A stretch of DNA of 64,000 nt from PALSA-693 sp963834725. Its GTDB lineage: Bacteria > Actinomycetota > Acidimicrobiia > Acidimicrobiales > Palsa-688. The notes under the pieces are model-generated. The model did not search any database, was not told the origin of the DNA, and was given only the letters and a program-made list of their open reading frames with translations. The stretch lies in the NCBI GenBank assembly GCA_963834725.1, contig CAWICN010000001.1, forward strand, positions 1,488,001 through 1,552,000. The letters are read 5' to 3'. This document shows positions 18,229-26,054 of this stretch, one piece after another (position 1 is the stretch's first letter; every line of letters begins with the position of its first letter). A program made the translations under genes and the position numbers.

Positions 18229-18282
18229 GATACGGAGCACCGCATGGATGCTCTATGATACGGAGCACCGCATGGATGCTCT
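18229..18282 (+). repeat. 26-bp perfect direct repeat (28-bp period) inside the selenoprotein gene
   Basis: The copies 18229-18254 and 18257-18282 are identical, separated by AT. Removing one 28-bp unit restores the reading frame exactly (DTEHRMDAL to FGVLNIPN), so this is a recent duplication in a coding region rather than an ancestral repeat. Confidence 0.93.
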
Positions 18283-18956
18283 GTTCGGGGTGCTCAATAT
18301 TCCGAACGTCATCTGGATCGACGAAGAGGGGGTGATCGTCCGCCCACCCGAGCCGGGATGGCCTCCCCGCCTCGATGGACCCGACCGGATGGCCGAATTA
18401 CAGGAACGACTGGCCAGCCTGCCGAAGATGGGCCGGGCCAGGACCGCCCCCTCCCCCGCCGCCAGCAACCACGCCGCTCGGCAATGTCATCGGCTCCGGT
18501 CAGGACCGCGACGCCTATGCGGACGCCATCAGGGACTGGGGTCGCGAGGGGACCGACAGCCACTTCGCATTGGCGCCGGCGGAGGTCGTCCGCCGATCCC
18601 AGCCCCGGGATTCCGGGGTGTCGGCGGCCGCGGCCCATTTCGAGCTGGCCAACCACCTGTGGCGGGTGGGCGAACGGCAGGGTGCGATCCAGAATTTCAA
18701 CGAGAGCCACCGATTGCAGCCGGACAACTGGACCTACAAGCGCCAGGCCTGGTCGCTCGTCGGTCAGGAGCGGGTCGGGGGGCCGGCCGGCCGGTTCTTC
18801 CAGGGCCCGGTCGAGGGGGAGGAGGAGGACTGGCCGTTCGTCTCCGATTTTCTCTCGGATGTGTCGTTGCTCGGGGAAGGCGAGTACTACCCCCGAACGT
18901 TGTAAGGGAGTCGATGTAGGGGAAAGAGAATGGCGCCGCGCCTCTAGCATGGGTGC

Positions 18957-20426
18957 GTGACCGACCCCCGGAGCGACGATCGTTCCCCCCCGGTCGATCG
19001 GCCGCCCTCGGTCAACTGGCTCTCGCAGCAGTTGTCCTCGACCGGCCTGCCCGCGCCCCTCCTGGTCGACGCGGCCCGCTCCGCGATTACCGCGGCCGTG
19101 GAAGCCGGCGATCCGGTCTCCGCCATGGCCCGGGCTCGCATGGGGGCCGGCCTCGAGCAGCGTCGGCTTCTCCAGCCGGTGATCAATGCTACGGGGGTAC
19201 TGCTCCACACCAACATGGGTCGGGCCCCGCTCGCCGTGCACCGCCCGGCGGGCTACACCAATCTGGAGCTCGATCTGGGTGAGGGTCAGCGCGGCGACCG
19301 GTCGGCGCACGCGGCCCGGTTCCTGGCGAAAGCAGGCGGCGCCGAGGCCGCGCTCGTCGTCAATAACGGGGCTGCGGCTATTTTCCTCGTCCTGGCCTCC
19401 CTGGCGGCCGGCCGCGAAGTGATCGTCAGCCGGGGCGAACTGGTGGAAATCGGCGGGGGATTTCGCATACCCGAGGTTCTGGAGTCCTCGGGTGCCCGGC
19501 TGGTCGAGGTGGGCACCACCAACCGGACCCGGCCATCGGATTACCAGCGTGCCCTCGGCGAGCACTCGGCGCTGCTGCTCAAGGTGCACGCATCCAACTA
19601 CCGGATGACGGGTTTCGTCGCCGCTGTCGGAGTGGCCGAACTGGCGAGCCTGGCGGCGGCGGCCGCCGGCGGCCCACGCCCAGGCGGCCCCGACGGGCCG
19701 GGCGGCCCGGGCGGGCCGGGCGGGTCAGACGGGTCACACGGGCCAGCCGGCTCAGACCGATCAGACGGATCGGACGGGCCGGACGGGCCGGCCGGGTCAG
19801 ACGGGTCACACGGCCGGGACCGTGTCATCCCTGTCGTCGTCGACCTCGGGTCGGGTCTCCTCGATGCCAACTGCCCGTGGCTCGAGCATGGTCCGCCCTC
19901 CTGGCTGGGCGACGAGCCGGCCGTCCGGCAGACGCTGGCCGCGGGCGCGTCGGTCGTGACGTTTAGTTGCGACAAGCTGCTCGGCGGACCTCAGGCGGGG
20001 GTGATCGCGGGCCGGGCCCACTTGGTCGACCGCTGTCGCCGCCACCCCCTGGCCCGGGTTCTCCGCCCGGGTGGCCTGGTGCTGGAGTCCCTTCAGGACG
20101 TGGCGCTCGCCTATCTGCGCGGTGACGCCGGACGGACGGTCCCCTTGTGGCAACTGGCCAGCACGCCGCTCGATGCCCTGCGTCGCCGCGCCGAGGCCAT
20201 CGGGCGTGGCCAGGTCGTCACCTGCGAGTCGGTCATGGGCGGAGGCGCCCTGCCCGGCCGCACCATTCCATCGGTGGGCGTCGCCCTGCCCGGGGACCTG
20301 ACCGAAGCCCTCCGCGCTGCTACCCCTCCAGTGCTGGCGCGGGTGGTCGACGGGCGCACGGTCTGCGACCTGCGCAGCGTCTTCCCCGACCAGGACCCGC
20401 TACTCGCCAAAGCCTTGGCGGGATGA
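18957..20426 (+). CDS. selA: L-seryl-tRNA(Sec) selenium transferase
   Basis: A PLP enzyme that converts Ser-tRNA-Sec to Sec-tRNA-Sec with selenophosphate. It has 489 residues. Visible are QPVINATGVLLHTNMGRAPL, GDRSAHAARFLAKAGGAEAALVVNNGAAA, the RGELVEIGGGFRIPEVL segment, VGTTNRTRPSDY, KVHASNYRMTGF, VVDLGSGLL, and the PLP-lysine motif FSCDKLLGGPQAG with Lys340. Residues about 238-288 (19668-19820) are a low-complexity Gly-Pro-Asp-Ser collagen-like insert between helix ELASLAAA and strand RVIPVVVDLG, not found in typical SelA. GTG 18957 gives a normal N-terminus. The stop overlaps the selB start (ATGA), so the two genes are coupled. Confidence 0.96.
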   Translation: MTDPRSDDRSPPVDRPPSVNWLSQQLSSTGLPAPLLVDAARSAITAAVEAGDPVSAMARARMGAGLEQRRLLQPVINATGVLLHTNMGRAPLAVHRPAGYTNLELDLGEGQRGDRSAHAARFLAKAGGAEAALVVNNGAAAIFLVLASLAAGREVIVSRGELVEIGGGFRIPEVLESSGARLVEVGTTNRTRPSDYQRALGEHSALLLKVHASNYRMTGFVAAVGVAELASLAAAAAGGPRPGGPDGPGGPGGPGGSDGSHGPAGSDRSDGSDGPDGPAGSDGSHGRDRVIPVVVDLGSGLLDANCPWLEHGPPSWLGDEPAVRQTLAAGASVVTFSCDKLLGGPQAGVIAGRAHLVDRCRRHPLARVLRPGGLVLESLQDVALAYLRGDAGRTVPLWQLASTPLDALRRRAEAIGRGQVVTCESVMGGGALPGRTIPSVGVALPGDLTEALRAATPPVLARVVDGRTVCDLRSVFPDQDPLLAKALAG

Positions 20427-22168
20427 GGGTCATCGCCACCGCCGGCCACGTCGACCACGGCAAATCGACGCTGGTCTGGGCACTGACGGGAACCGACCCC
20501 GATCGATGGGAAGCCGAGAAGACCCGGGGCATGACGATCGACCTTGGATTCGCGTCAACGACCCTGCCGTCCGGTCACGAACTCGGGTTCGTCGACGTGC
20601 CCGGCCACGGCCGATTCCTGAAAAACATGCTGGCGGGCGTGAGCGAGGTGGACGCCTGCCTGTTCGTGGTGGCCGCCACCGAGGGGTGGATGTCGCAATC
20701 GGAGGAGCATCTGCGGATACTCGAATTGTTCGGCCTCTCCCACGGTGTGGTAGCCCTCACCAAGGTCGGTCTGGTTGACGACGAGGTCCTGGAGCTGGCC
20801 ACCCTCGAAGTGGCCGAGCGATTGGAAGGCACCTTCCTTGCGACCGCCGAGACGGTGTGCGTCGATGTGCCGGGCGGCGTCGGGCTCGACGCGTTGCGAT
20901 CTGCGCTCGACCGCCTGGTCATTACCACCCCCGCCGCCGCGGACCGCGGCCGGCCTCGCCTCTGGATCGACCGGTCCTTTCCGGTACGGGGCGCCGGAAC
21001 CGTGATCACCGGCACGCTCGGGGGCGGTCCCGTATCGGTCGGCGACGAGCTGATCATCGCACCGGCCGGCCATCCGGTGCGTGTCCGCGGCCTGCAAAGC
21101 CACTATCGCTCGCTCGCGTCGGCCGAGCCCGGACGCCGGCTGGCGGTGAACGTCAGCGGGGTCGGCCACCATCAGATCGGCCGGGGTCATGCGATGGTGC
21201 GGCCCGGTCAATGGCAGTTCACCCGGACCCTGGACGGCTCGCTCAGCGTGCTGCCTTCGGTTGGTTCACCCCTCGGGAGCCGCGGGGCGTTTGTTCTATA
21301 CGCCGGGTCGGGCGACTTTCCGGTCCGGCTCCGGGTGCTGGGGCAGGGCGCTCCCAGCATCGAACCCGGACACGAGGGACTGGTTCGCCTATGGCTGCAT
21401 GGCGCCGTTCCCGTCCCGCTGTTGCCCGGGGATCGTTACATCTTGCGGGAACTGGGCCGGGGTGAGCTGATTGGGGGAGGCGTCGTGCTCGACATCGAGC
21501 CGGTCCTGCCCGCCTCGCGAGCCGATCCCTCGCTGTCCGTCGAGCGGGTGGTGAAAGAACGGGGCTGGGTGGACGTCGATCACCTCGAACGCCTGACCGG
21601 ACAGCGCCTGGCCCCGACCGCGGGCCACTGGGTGATCGATCCGTGTCGAGCGGTAGCCATGGAGGAACGCCTGCGGCTCGGGTGCGCGGCAGCCGGCTCG
21701 GCAGGTGTCGACCTGGCCAGCCTCACCGGGGTCGAGCGGGCCATGCTCAGCGCCGGAATGGACGGGTTGGCCATCGTCGACAACCGGGTATTCGCCGAAT
21801 CCGAGCTCGGCGCCGATCTCAGCGACCATGCGACTCGCGTTCTCACCGCCCTCGAGGGCGATCCCTTGAGCCCTCCGGACTTGCCGCTGTCGGACCGCGG
21901 CGCGCTCCGCGAGCTGGAGCATCGGGGTCTGGCGTGCCAGGTTGGACCCTTGTGGCTGGCTACCTCCGCTGTCGAGGCGGCCATCGACGTCGTTGGCCGG
22001 CTCCTGCAGTCGGAGCCAGAAGGTTTCACCGTGTCCGAAGCTCGGCAGGCGCTCGGCGTGTCCCGGAAGTACGCCCTTCCGCTGCTCACCCACTTCGACG
22101 CCACCGGCATCACCCGCCGGCACGGCGATCGACGCGTCGCCGGCGCCCGGCTACCCCGACGGCCATGA
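20423..22168 (+). CDS. selB: Selenocysteine-specific translation elongation factor
   Basis: A 581-residue GTPase that brings Sec-tRNA-Sec to the ribosome at UGA codons marked by a SECIS hairpin. The G domain shows GHVDHGKS (G1), the RGMTIDLGF switch (G2), DVPGHGRFLKNM (G3) and LTKVGLVDDE in the G4 position, where most relatives have TKxD; the Asp that reads guanine is Gly here. Then come EF-Tu-like domains 2 and 3 (FPVRGAGTVITGTL, GDELIIAPAG) and winged-helix repeats ending FTVSEARQALGVSRKYALPLLTHFDATGITRR, which bind SECIS RNA. ATG 20423 overlaps the selA stop. The family usually has 580-630 residues. Confidence 0.96.
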   Translation: MRVIATAGHVDHGKSTLVWALTGTDPDRWEAEKTRGMTIDLGFASTTLPSGHELGFVDVPGHGRFLKNMLAGVSEVDACLFVVAATEGWMSQSEEHLRILELFGLSHGVVALTKVGLVDDEVLELATLEVAERLEGTFLATAETVCVDVPGGVGLDALRSALDRLVITTPAAADRGRPRLWIDRSFPVRGAGTVITGTLGGGPVSVGDELIIAPAGHPVRVRGLQSHYRSLASAEPGRRLAVNVSGVGHHQIGRGHAMVRPGQWQFTRTLDGSLSVLPSVGSPLGSRGAFVLYAGSGDFPVRLRVLGQGAPSIEPGHEGLVRLWLHGAVPVPLLPGDRYILRELGRGELIGGGVVLDIEPVLPASRADPSLSVERVVKERGWVDVDHLERLTGQRLAPTAGHWVIDPCRAVAMEERLRLGCAAAGSAGVDLASLTGVERAMLSAGMDGLAIVDNRVFAESELGADLSDHATRVLTALEGDPLSPPDLPLSDRGALRELEHRGLACQVGPLWLATSAVEAAIDVVGRLLQSEPEGFTVSEARQALGVSRKYALPLLTHFDATGITRRHGDRRVAGARLPRRP

Positions 22169-22281
22169 ACCGGATTCCTCGCCGGCGCCCGCCGCCCAGG
22201 GGCGACGCCCCACGAACCGGATACGTCGCCGGCGCCCGGCGGCCAGGGGCGACGCCCCATGAACCGGATACGTCGCCGGCG
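22167..22281 (+). repeat. 47-bp tandem repeat between selB and selD
   Basis: Units at 22167-22213 and 22214-22260 plus a partial one to 22281 begin GAACCGGAT and contain GGGGCGACGCCCC, which can fold into a short GC hairpin. The array starts inside the selB stop codon. It may act as an RNA structure between the cistrons, or be a neutral minisatellite. Confidence 0.88.
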
Positions 22282-22340
22282 GTCCTCCCGATCGAGGACC
22301 GGGCCCCCGACGTGACTGCGGACGTGAAAGGAAAGGACCA

Positions 22341-23354
22341 GTGAAGCTCACCGAATGGACCACGTGCGGAGGCTGTGCCGCAAAATGGGGAGGGGCGCCC
22401 CTCACCGCGCTCATCGCTGAACTGGCCGGTACGCGCGACCCGGATTTGCTGCTCGGCCTGACCCCCTTCGACGACGCCGCGGTTTACCGCCTCGGCCCGG
22501 AGACGGCCCTCGTCTCGACGACAGATTTCTTTCCTCCGCTCGTCGACGACCCGGCCGACTTCGGGGCCATCGCAGCCGCTAACGCGTGCAGCGACGTGTT
22601 CGCCATGGGAGGCCGCGTCCTGGTCGCGCTCAACATCGCCGCCTTTCCCGAGGACTTCCCGGCCGACGCCATCGCCGCCATCTTCGACGCCGCCGCGGAG
22701 GTCGTCAGCGACGCTGGCGGCACGGTGGCCGGCGGCCATACCATCCGCTCCGCGGAGCCCATCTTTGGTCTGGCCGTCCAGGGGATCGCTCACCCGGACC
22801 GGCTCTGGACCAAGGCCGGGGCCCGGCCCGGAGACCGGCTGATCCTTTCGAAGCCAGTCGGTTCGGGGATCGTCTTAGCCGGAGGGACCGCACCGGACAA
22901 AGCTGCGACCGTGTCGGTCATGCGCACCCTCAACGCCCGCGCCGCCGATCAGCTGCACGGAGTGGAGGCATCACGGGGTCCGGGGCGCGACCACGCGGTC
23001 CACGCCGTCACCGATGTCACGGGATTCGGTCTCGCCGGCCATGGATGGGAGATGGCCGAGCGCAGCGGGGTGACAGTGCGATTCGACATGGCGGCCGTGC
23101 CCCTCTACCCGGGCGCCTGGGCCGCCGCCGACGCCGGCGCCCGGACCGGCGGCGACGAACGCAACCGGGCGTACCTGGCCGACCGGCTCCGCATCAAGGT
23201 GTCGGACTCCCTGGCCGCCCTGGCCATCGACCCGCAGACGTCGGGGGGCCTGCTGGCCGCTGTCGGTCCCGAGGACGCCCGCACACTGTCCGCCGCCGGA
23301 TGGTGGGAAGTCGGCGAGATCATCGACGGTAGTCCCGCCGTCGAACTCGTTTAG
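22341..23354 (+). CDS. selD: Selenide, water dikinase
   Basis: SelD makes selenophosphate from selenide and ATP for SelA. It has 337 residues from GTG 22341 (AGGAAAGGA just upstream). The catalytic motif TTCGGCAAK has Cys9 where many relatives carry Cys or Sec, Cys12 and the catalytic Lys15. Other marks are FDDAAVYRL, STTDFFPPLVDDP with metal-binding Asp residues, AANACSDVFAMGG, AGGHTI, TDVTGFGLAGHG, and DPQTSGGLL near the C-terminus. It is the last protein gene of the selA-selB-selD unit and is followed 63 bp later by tRNA-Sec. Confidence 0.96.
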   Translation: MKLTEWTTCGGCAAKWGGAPLTALIAELAGTRDPDLLLGLTPFDDAAVYRLGPETALVSTTDFFPPLVDDPADFGAIAAANACSDVFAMGGRVLVALNIAAFPEDFPADAIAAIFDAAAEVVSDAGGTVAGGHTIRSAEPIFGLAVQGIAHPDRLWTKAGARPGDRLILSKPVGSGIVLAGGTAPDKAATVSVMRTLNARAADQLHGVEASRGPGRDHAVHAVTDVTGFGLAGHGWEMAERSGVTVRFDMAAVPLYPGAWAAADAGARTGGDERNRAYLADRLRIKVSDSLAALAIDPQTSGGLLAAVGPEDARTLSAAGWWEVGEIIDGSPAVELV

Positions 23355-23417
23355 CAATCGCGGCCGGCTCGGCCCCCGCACCAGGGCCCAGGATCCGGGC
23401 CCGCTAGGCTCAGCGGC

Positions 23418-23513
23418 GGAGGTGTCCGAGCGCCTGGTGGGCTCCGCCGCCTTCAAAGCGGTTGGCTGTGGCGACCCCACAGCGGCGGGTTCGATTCCCG
23501 TCCACCTCCGCCA
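23418..23513 (+). tRNA. selC: tRNA-Sec (anticodon UCA)
   Basis: A 96-nt tRNA including encoded CCA. The 5' strand GGAGGTG pairs with CACCTCC, followed by discriminator G and CCA. The anticodon loop CTTCAAA carries TCA at 23453-23455. A long extra arm (GCTGTGG...CCACAGC) and a GGTTCGATTCC T-arm are typical of tRNA-Sec. The length and UCA anticodon separate it from an ordinary serine tRNA. Confidence 0.97.
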
Positions 23514-23614
23514 CCGAGCCCGCCATTTGAACCAGCAAACACCGGAGAGACCTTCGGGGGAATGCAAGTGCGCAGCTCCCGACGGGCCGGGGCTCTGGCC
23601 GCCTGGTCCGCGAG

Positions 23615-23718
23615 GCCGGGGTCGGGTCGCGGTCGGGTCGCGTTCAGGGTCGGGTCGTGGCCGCGGCCAGGGTCGGGGTCGGGGTCGGGGTCGGGGTCGC
23701 GGCCAGGGTCGGGGTCGC
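23615..23718 (+). repeat. GGTCGG/GGTCGC low-complexity array
   Basis: A run of 6-bp GGTCGG, GGTCGC and related units after tRNA-Sec. No gene is supported in the interval 23514-24001 apart from the repeats listed. Confidence 0.85.
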
Positions 23719-23719
23719 G

Positions 23720-23830
23720 ATTCTCTGTCGCGATCGCGTCCCTTTCACTATTCTCTGCAGCGCGGCGCCCTTTAAGTGGGTGCGATTCGCGTCAGAAAAA
23801 CGGAGAAGGGCACGATCCGCAACAGAAAAA
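23720..23830. repeat. Dispersed composite repeat, copy A (30-bp spaced palindromic half-units)
   Basis: ATTCTCTG occurs at 23720-23727 and 23750-23757, followed by two reverse-type units, GCGATTCGCGTCAGAAAAA near 23782-23800 and GGGCACGATCCGCAACAGAA near 23808-23827. The same design recurs at 49737-49817. The two forward and two reverse units can fold into a long hairpin. Confidence 0.7.
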
Positions 23831-23840
23831 GGGGCCCCCG

Positions 23841-23921
23841 GCGCCGACCGCTTGGTGCCGGAGCACGGCGCCGACCGCTTGGTGCCGGACCACGGCGCCG
23901 ACCGCTTGGTGTCGGACGACA
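23841..23921 (+). repeat. 27-bp tandem repeat, three copies
   Basis: Units at 23841, 23868 and 23895 have the core GCGCCGACCGCTTGGTG. They lie in the 3' spacer of the UGSC selenoprotein gene, which ends at 24002 on the minus strand. Confidence 0.88.
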
Positions 23922-24001
23922 GAGCGCGGAGCGCCGAGCAGCGAGCGCGAACGACCGGGCTGTCCGGGCCAGCCCAGCCGGCCGGTCCCCCGACGCTCGG
24001 C

Positions 24002-24514
24002 CTATGCGACCAGGGCGGCGATCAACTCCTCGAAGGCGGCATCGGCCAGCGCCCGCATCTCGTCGTCGCTCCGGTCCTGGATTGGGTGGGCGACGAAGAC
24101 GGATGCGGCCGCGAACCCGAGGGCGGCCGATTGCGACTCAGCGCCGGTGACGAACTCGCTCGACGCCACGAACACGCTGGGCACGCCCCGATTCTCGAGA
24201 TCAGCGATGTCGTGCACACTGCACGACGTGCAGCTCCCTCAATCGGCGAGCGCCTCGATGACGACATCGCATTGGATGGCGATCTCCTGCCGGAGGTCGA
24301 TGGGAGCCGGCTTCGCGAAGGTCGGTTTGGCAAAGCGGCGCACCCGCCAGCCTCGCCGCTGCAACAGTTCCTCCATGCGGTCCAGGAACACATCGCCACG
24401 GGGCTTGCTGATGTCGAGCAACCCGATCGTGAGCCCGTCGAGGCTCGGCGGGCGGGATTGCCGGCTCCGCTCCACGGTTTCCAGTTCCGCGGTCGGATCG
24501 AGAATGGTCGTCAC
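24002..24514 (-). CDS. UGSC-family selenoprotein with in-frame UGA
   Basis: Reading from ATG 24514, 91 codons end DVVIEALAD; UGA at 24241-24239 (Sec92) is followed in the same frame by GSCTSCSVHDIADLENRG and continues to TAG at 24002, 170 residues. The motif UGSCTSC is the hallmark of the UGSC selenoprotein family as I know it; its enzymatic role is not established. The second half (VPSVFVASSEF, then AHPIQ and a final helix) is intact, so UGA is decoded rather than a real stop. The gene overlaps the stop of the thioredoxin-fold gene (ATGA at 24514-24511), so both form one coupled operon. The local decoding genes and the SECIS-like hairpin support this reading. It could act in a selenium-dependent redox reaction. 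Confidence 0.92.
24209..24241 (-). promoter_or_regulatory. SECIS-like hairpin of the UGSC selenoprotein (with its UGA)
   Basis: On the minus strand, UGA (24241-24239) is followed after 11 nt by GTCGTGCA (24227-24220), loop GTG (24219-24217) and TGCACGAC (24216-24209), a perfect 8-bp stem. The loop lies 20-22 nt after the UGA, the expected distance for a bacterial SECIS. The hairpin lies inside the coding frame, as bacterial SECIS elements do. Confidence 0.82.
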
Positions 24515-25953
24515 GGCACCACCTCTCTGGTCACAGGAACACTACCCCGGCTGCCACTGAGCCAGCCATCGATGACGGCCGAGAACAGCCCCGCGCTGCC
24601 GCCGGCGTACGCCAGCAACAGCCCCCCGTCGCGGGGCTTCGGCAAGCGGCGCTCACCCGCCACGTCGGAAGGGGGCCCCTCGTCGATCACACCCACTCCA
24701 CGGAGCAGCTCGCCGGCGGCCTGCGTCAGCAACTCCGCGAATTCCTGGCGCAGCCGGGCCCGCGACCAACCAGCCTGGCGGAAGACCCGGCCGTGGTCAG
24801 GCGAGATCACCAGAAGCGCGTCGGAACCGAACACCAGCCTGGGATTGCCGCTGCGGAGACCGACAGCCAGCGACCGGGCCAGGGACTCCGGGCTGCGGGA
24901 CCGCTCGTCGGCCACGCCGCGCACACCCCCGCCGGCGAAAACGGTCACGGCCGACGTGCCAGGCGCGAAGCCTCGCTCGACCGCCAACGACTCCCACGGG
25001 GAGCCGGCCTCGTCCTCGGCAAAGCAGAAGCTGTATTTGCCCGGCGTTCCGAGCGTGGCCCGATCGACCCCCCCGGGCCGGCCGCCGCCGACGTTGCGGA
25101 TGACCAGCTGGAGGGCTCGCCCGATGGTGGCGTTGGCGCGATTGCCCTGGCCCAGGGCGTTGATCCCCGAGTTCATTCCGATCGCCCGGGCCACCGGCCC
25201 GTTGACCACCAGGACCGGGCCGACGAACCATGTCGTCGCGAGGACTCCATGCATGTTGAACTCGTCGGTGCACACGGCCTCGACTGCGGCGAGCACCACA
25301 GGCAGGTACTCGGGTCGGCACCCGGCCATGACCGCATTGATCGCCACTTTTTCCACGGTCGCCGGCGCCAGGTTCGGCGGCACAACGGCCACCAGTTCGT
25401 CCGGCGCCCGGCTGGTGCCTTCGAGCATGGCCAGCACCCGCGCTTCGGTCGGAGGCACGACGGGAAAGCCGTCGGTCCAGCCCCGGTCGTACATTGCCTC
25501 CAGATCGTCCTCCAGCTCACCGAGCTGCACCCGGCGGGATTGCAGCTCGCCGGCCCGGAAGCGGACCATCAACGTCTCGTGCACGCCCGGATCGAGGTGT
25601 CGGGAACCGCAGCCGGGACCGTAGTCCGGCAACCCGGGGCCGAGTCCGGACACCCCGGTGAAGGACTCCCACTGTGACCGGTCCCAGCCGACGATCCGCT
25701 CCTTCTCCTGCCCCCCTTCGATGTGGAGCAGGGTCGGAACGGTGGTGAGATCGAGGTGCCAGGACACCTCCAGGTCGCGGTCGTCGAGGACCACCGGAAC
25801 GCCAGCCGGAAAGGCCGGATCATCCTGCGAGTACACCGTCAGCCGGTCGCCGAGAGCGCGGGCCAGTTGGCCCAGTACCGGTTCGACAGTGGCGCAGGTG
25901 GGGCAGTCCCGCTTGACGACGGCGACCACCCCATCGGGAAGCTGCATCGTCAT
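24511..25953 (-). CDS. Thioredoxin-fold protein (CPTC) fused to a conserved UGSC-partner domain
   Basis: A 480-residue protein. Residues 1-100 form a thioredoxin-like domain with the redox motif CPTC (Cys17, Cys20) in VVKRDCPTCATVEP and a VPTLLHIEGG strand. The rest is a conserved domain of unknown function (YDRGWTDGFPVVPP, AINAVMAGCRPEYLPVV, VNGPVARAIGMNSG, NATIGRALQLVIRNVGG, GTPGKYSFCFAEDE) that I know to travel with UGSC selenoproteins. ATG 25953 follows GGAGG by 4 nt; ATG 25947 is an alternative start. Its stop overlaps the selenoprotein start. I infer that CPTC or the C-terminal cysteines exchange electrons with the Sec of the partner; this is not shown by sequence. Confidence 0.85.
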   Translation of the reverse strand: MTMQLPDGVVAVVKRDCPTCATVEPVLGQLARALGDRLTVYSQDDPAFPAGVPVVLDDRDLEVSWHLDLTTVPTLLHIEGGQEKERIVGWDRSQWESFTGVSGLGPGLPDYGPGCGSRHLDPGVHETLMVRFRAGELQSRRVQLGELEDDLEAMYDRGWTDGFPVVPPTEARVLAMLEGTSRAPDELVAVVPPNLAPATVEKVAINAVMAGCRPEYLPVVLAAVEAVCTDEFNMHGVLATTWFVGPVLVVNGPVARAIGMNSGINALGQGNRANATIGRALQLVIRNVGGGRPGGVDRATLGTPGKYSFCFAEDEAGSPWESLAVERGFAPGTSAVTVFAGGGVRGVADERSRSPESLARSLAVGLRSGNPRLVFGSDALLVISPDHGRVFRQAGWSRARLRQEFAELLTQAAGELLRGVGVIDEGPPSDVAGERRLPKPRDGGLLLAYAGGSAGLFSAVIDGWLSGSRGSVPVTREVVP

Positions 25954-26054
25954 CACGCCTCCAGGGTGCCAGGTGGAGCTTCGTCGCGCCACCCCCGCCG
26001 GTCGAGGGCTTACTTCACCAGGCGGCGCGGCAGACGCTCATCTGCTGGGCACCG

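Larger units (their letters stand above)
17743..18905 (+). pseudogene. ResA-like WAxxUGC selenoprotein gene with in-frame UGA; broken by a 28-bp duplication and a second frameshift
   Basis: Codons 1-110 read from GTG 17743 and end VVLVSWAPY; then UGA (18073-18075, position 111) is followed in frame by GCAWDLPGWQALRAEL. The result, WAPYUGC, is the WAxxUGC redox motif of a thioredoxin-fold selenoprotein family. A SECIS-like hairpin follows. The frame continues to IDTEHRMDAL, where a 28-bp tandem duplication (18229-18284) shifts it and brings stop TGA 18256-18258. The next frame restores ALFGVLNIPNVIWIDEEG, then a C-rich run near 18443-18465 requires another shift before AAHFELANHLWRVGERQGAI...QPDNWTYKRQAW and ...YYPRTL, the family's normal C-terminus. 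ATG 18248 overlaps the new stop, so a split, reinitiated product is conceivable. It lies directly upstream of selA. Decay or sequence error are both possible. Confidence 0.87.

Noticed and set aside
18256..18258. TGA in the WAxxUGC gene read as a second Sec codon
   Set aside because: It is created by the 28-bp duplication, no redox Cys motif surrounds it, and the normal protein continues in the other frame.
23720..23830. CRISPR-like repeat array
   Set aside because: Half-units alternate in orientation with no spacers of constant length; it fits a palindromic repeat.
23657..25624. 655-codon plus-strand open frame opposite the thioredoxin-fold and UGSC genes
   Set aside because: It is antisense to two genes with strong motifs and starts in a GGTCGG repeat.
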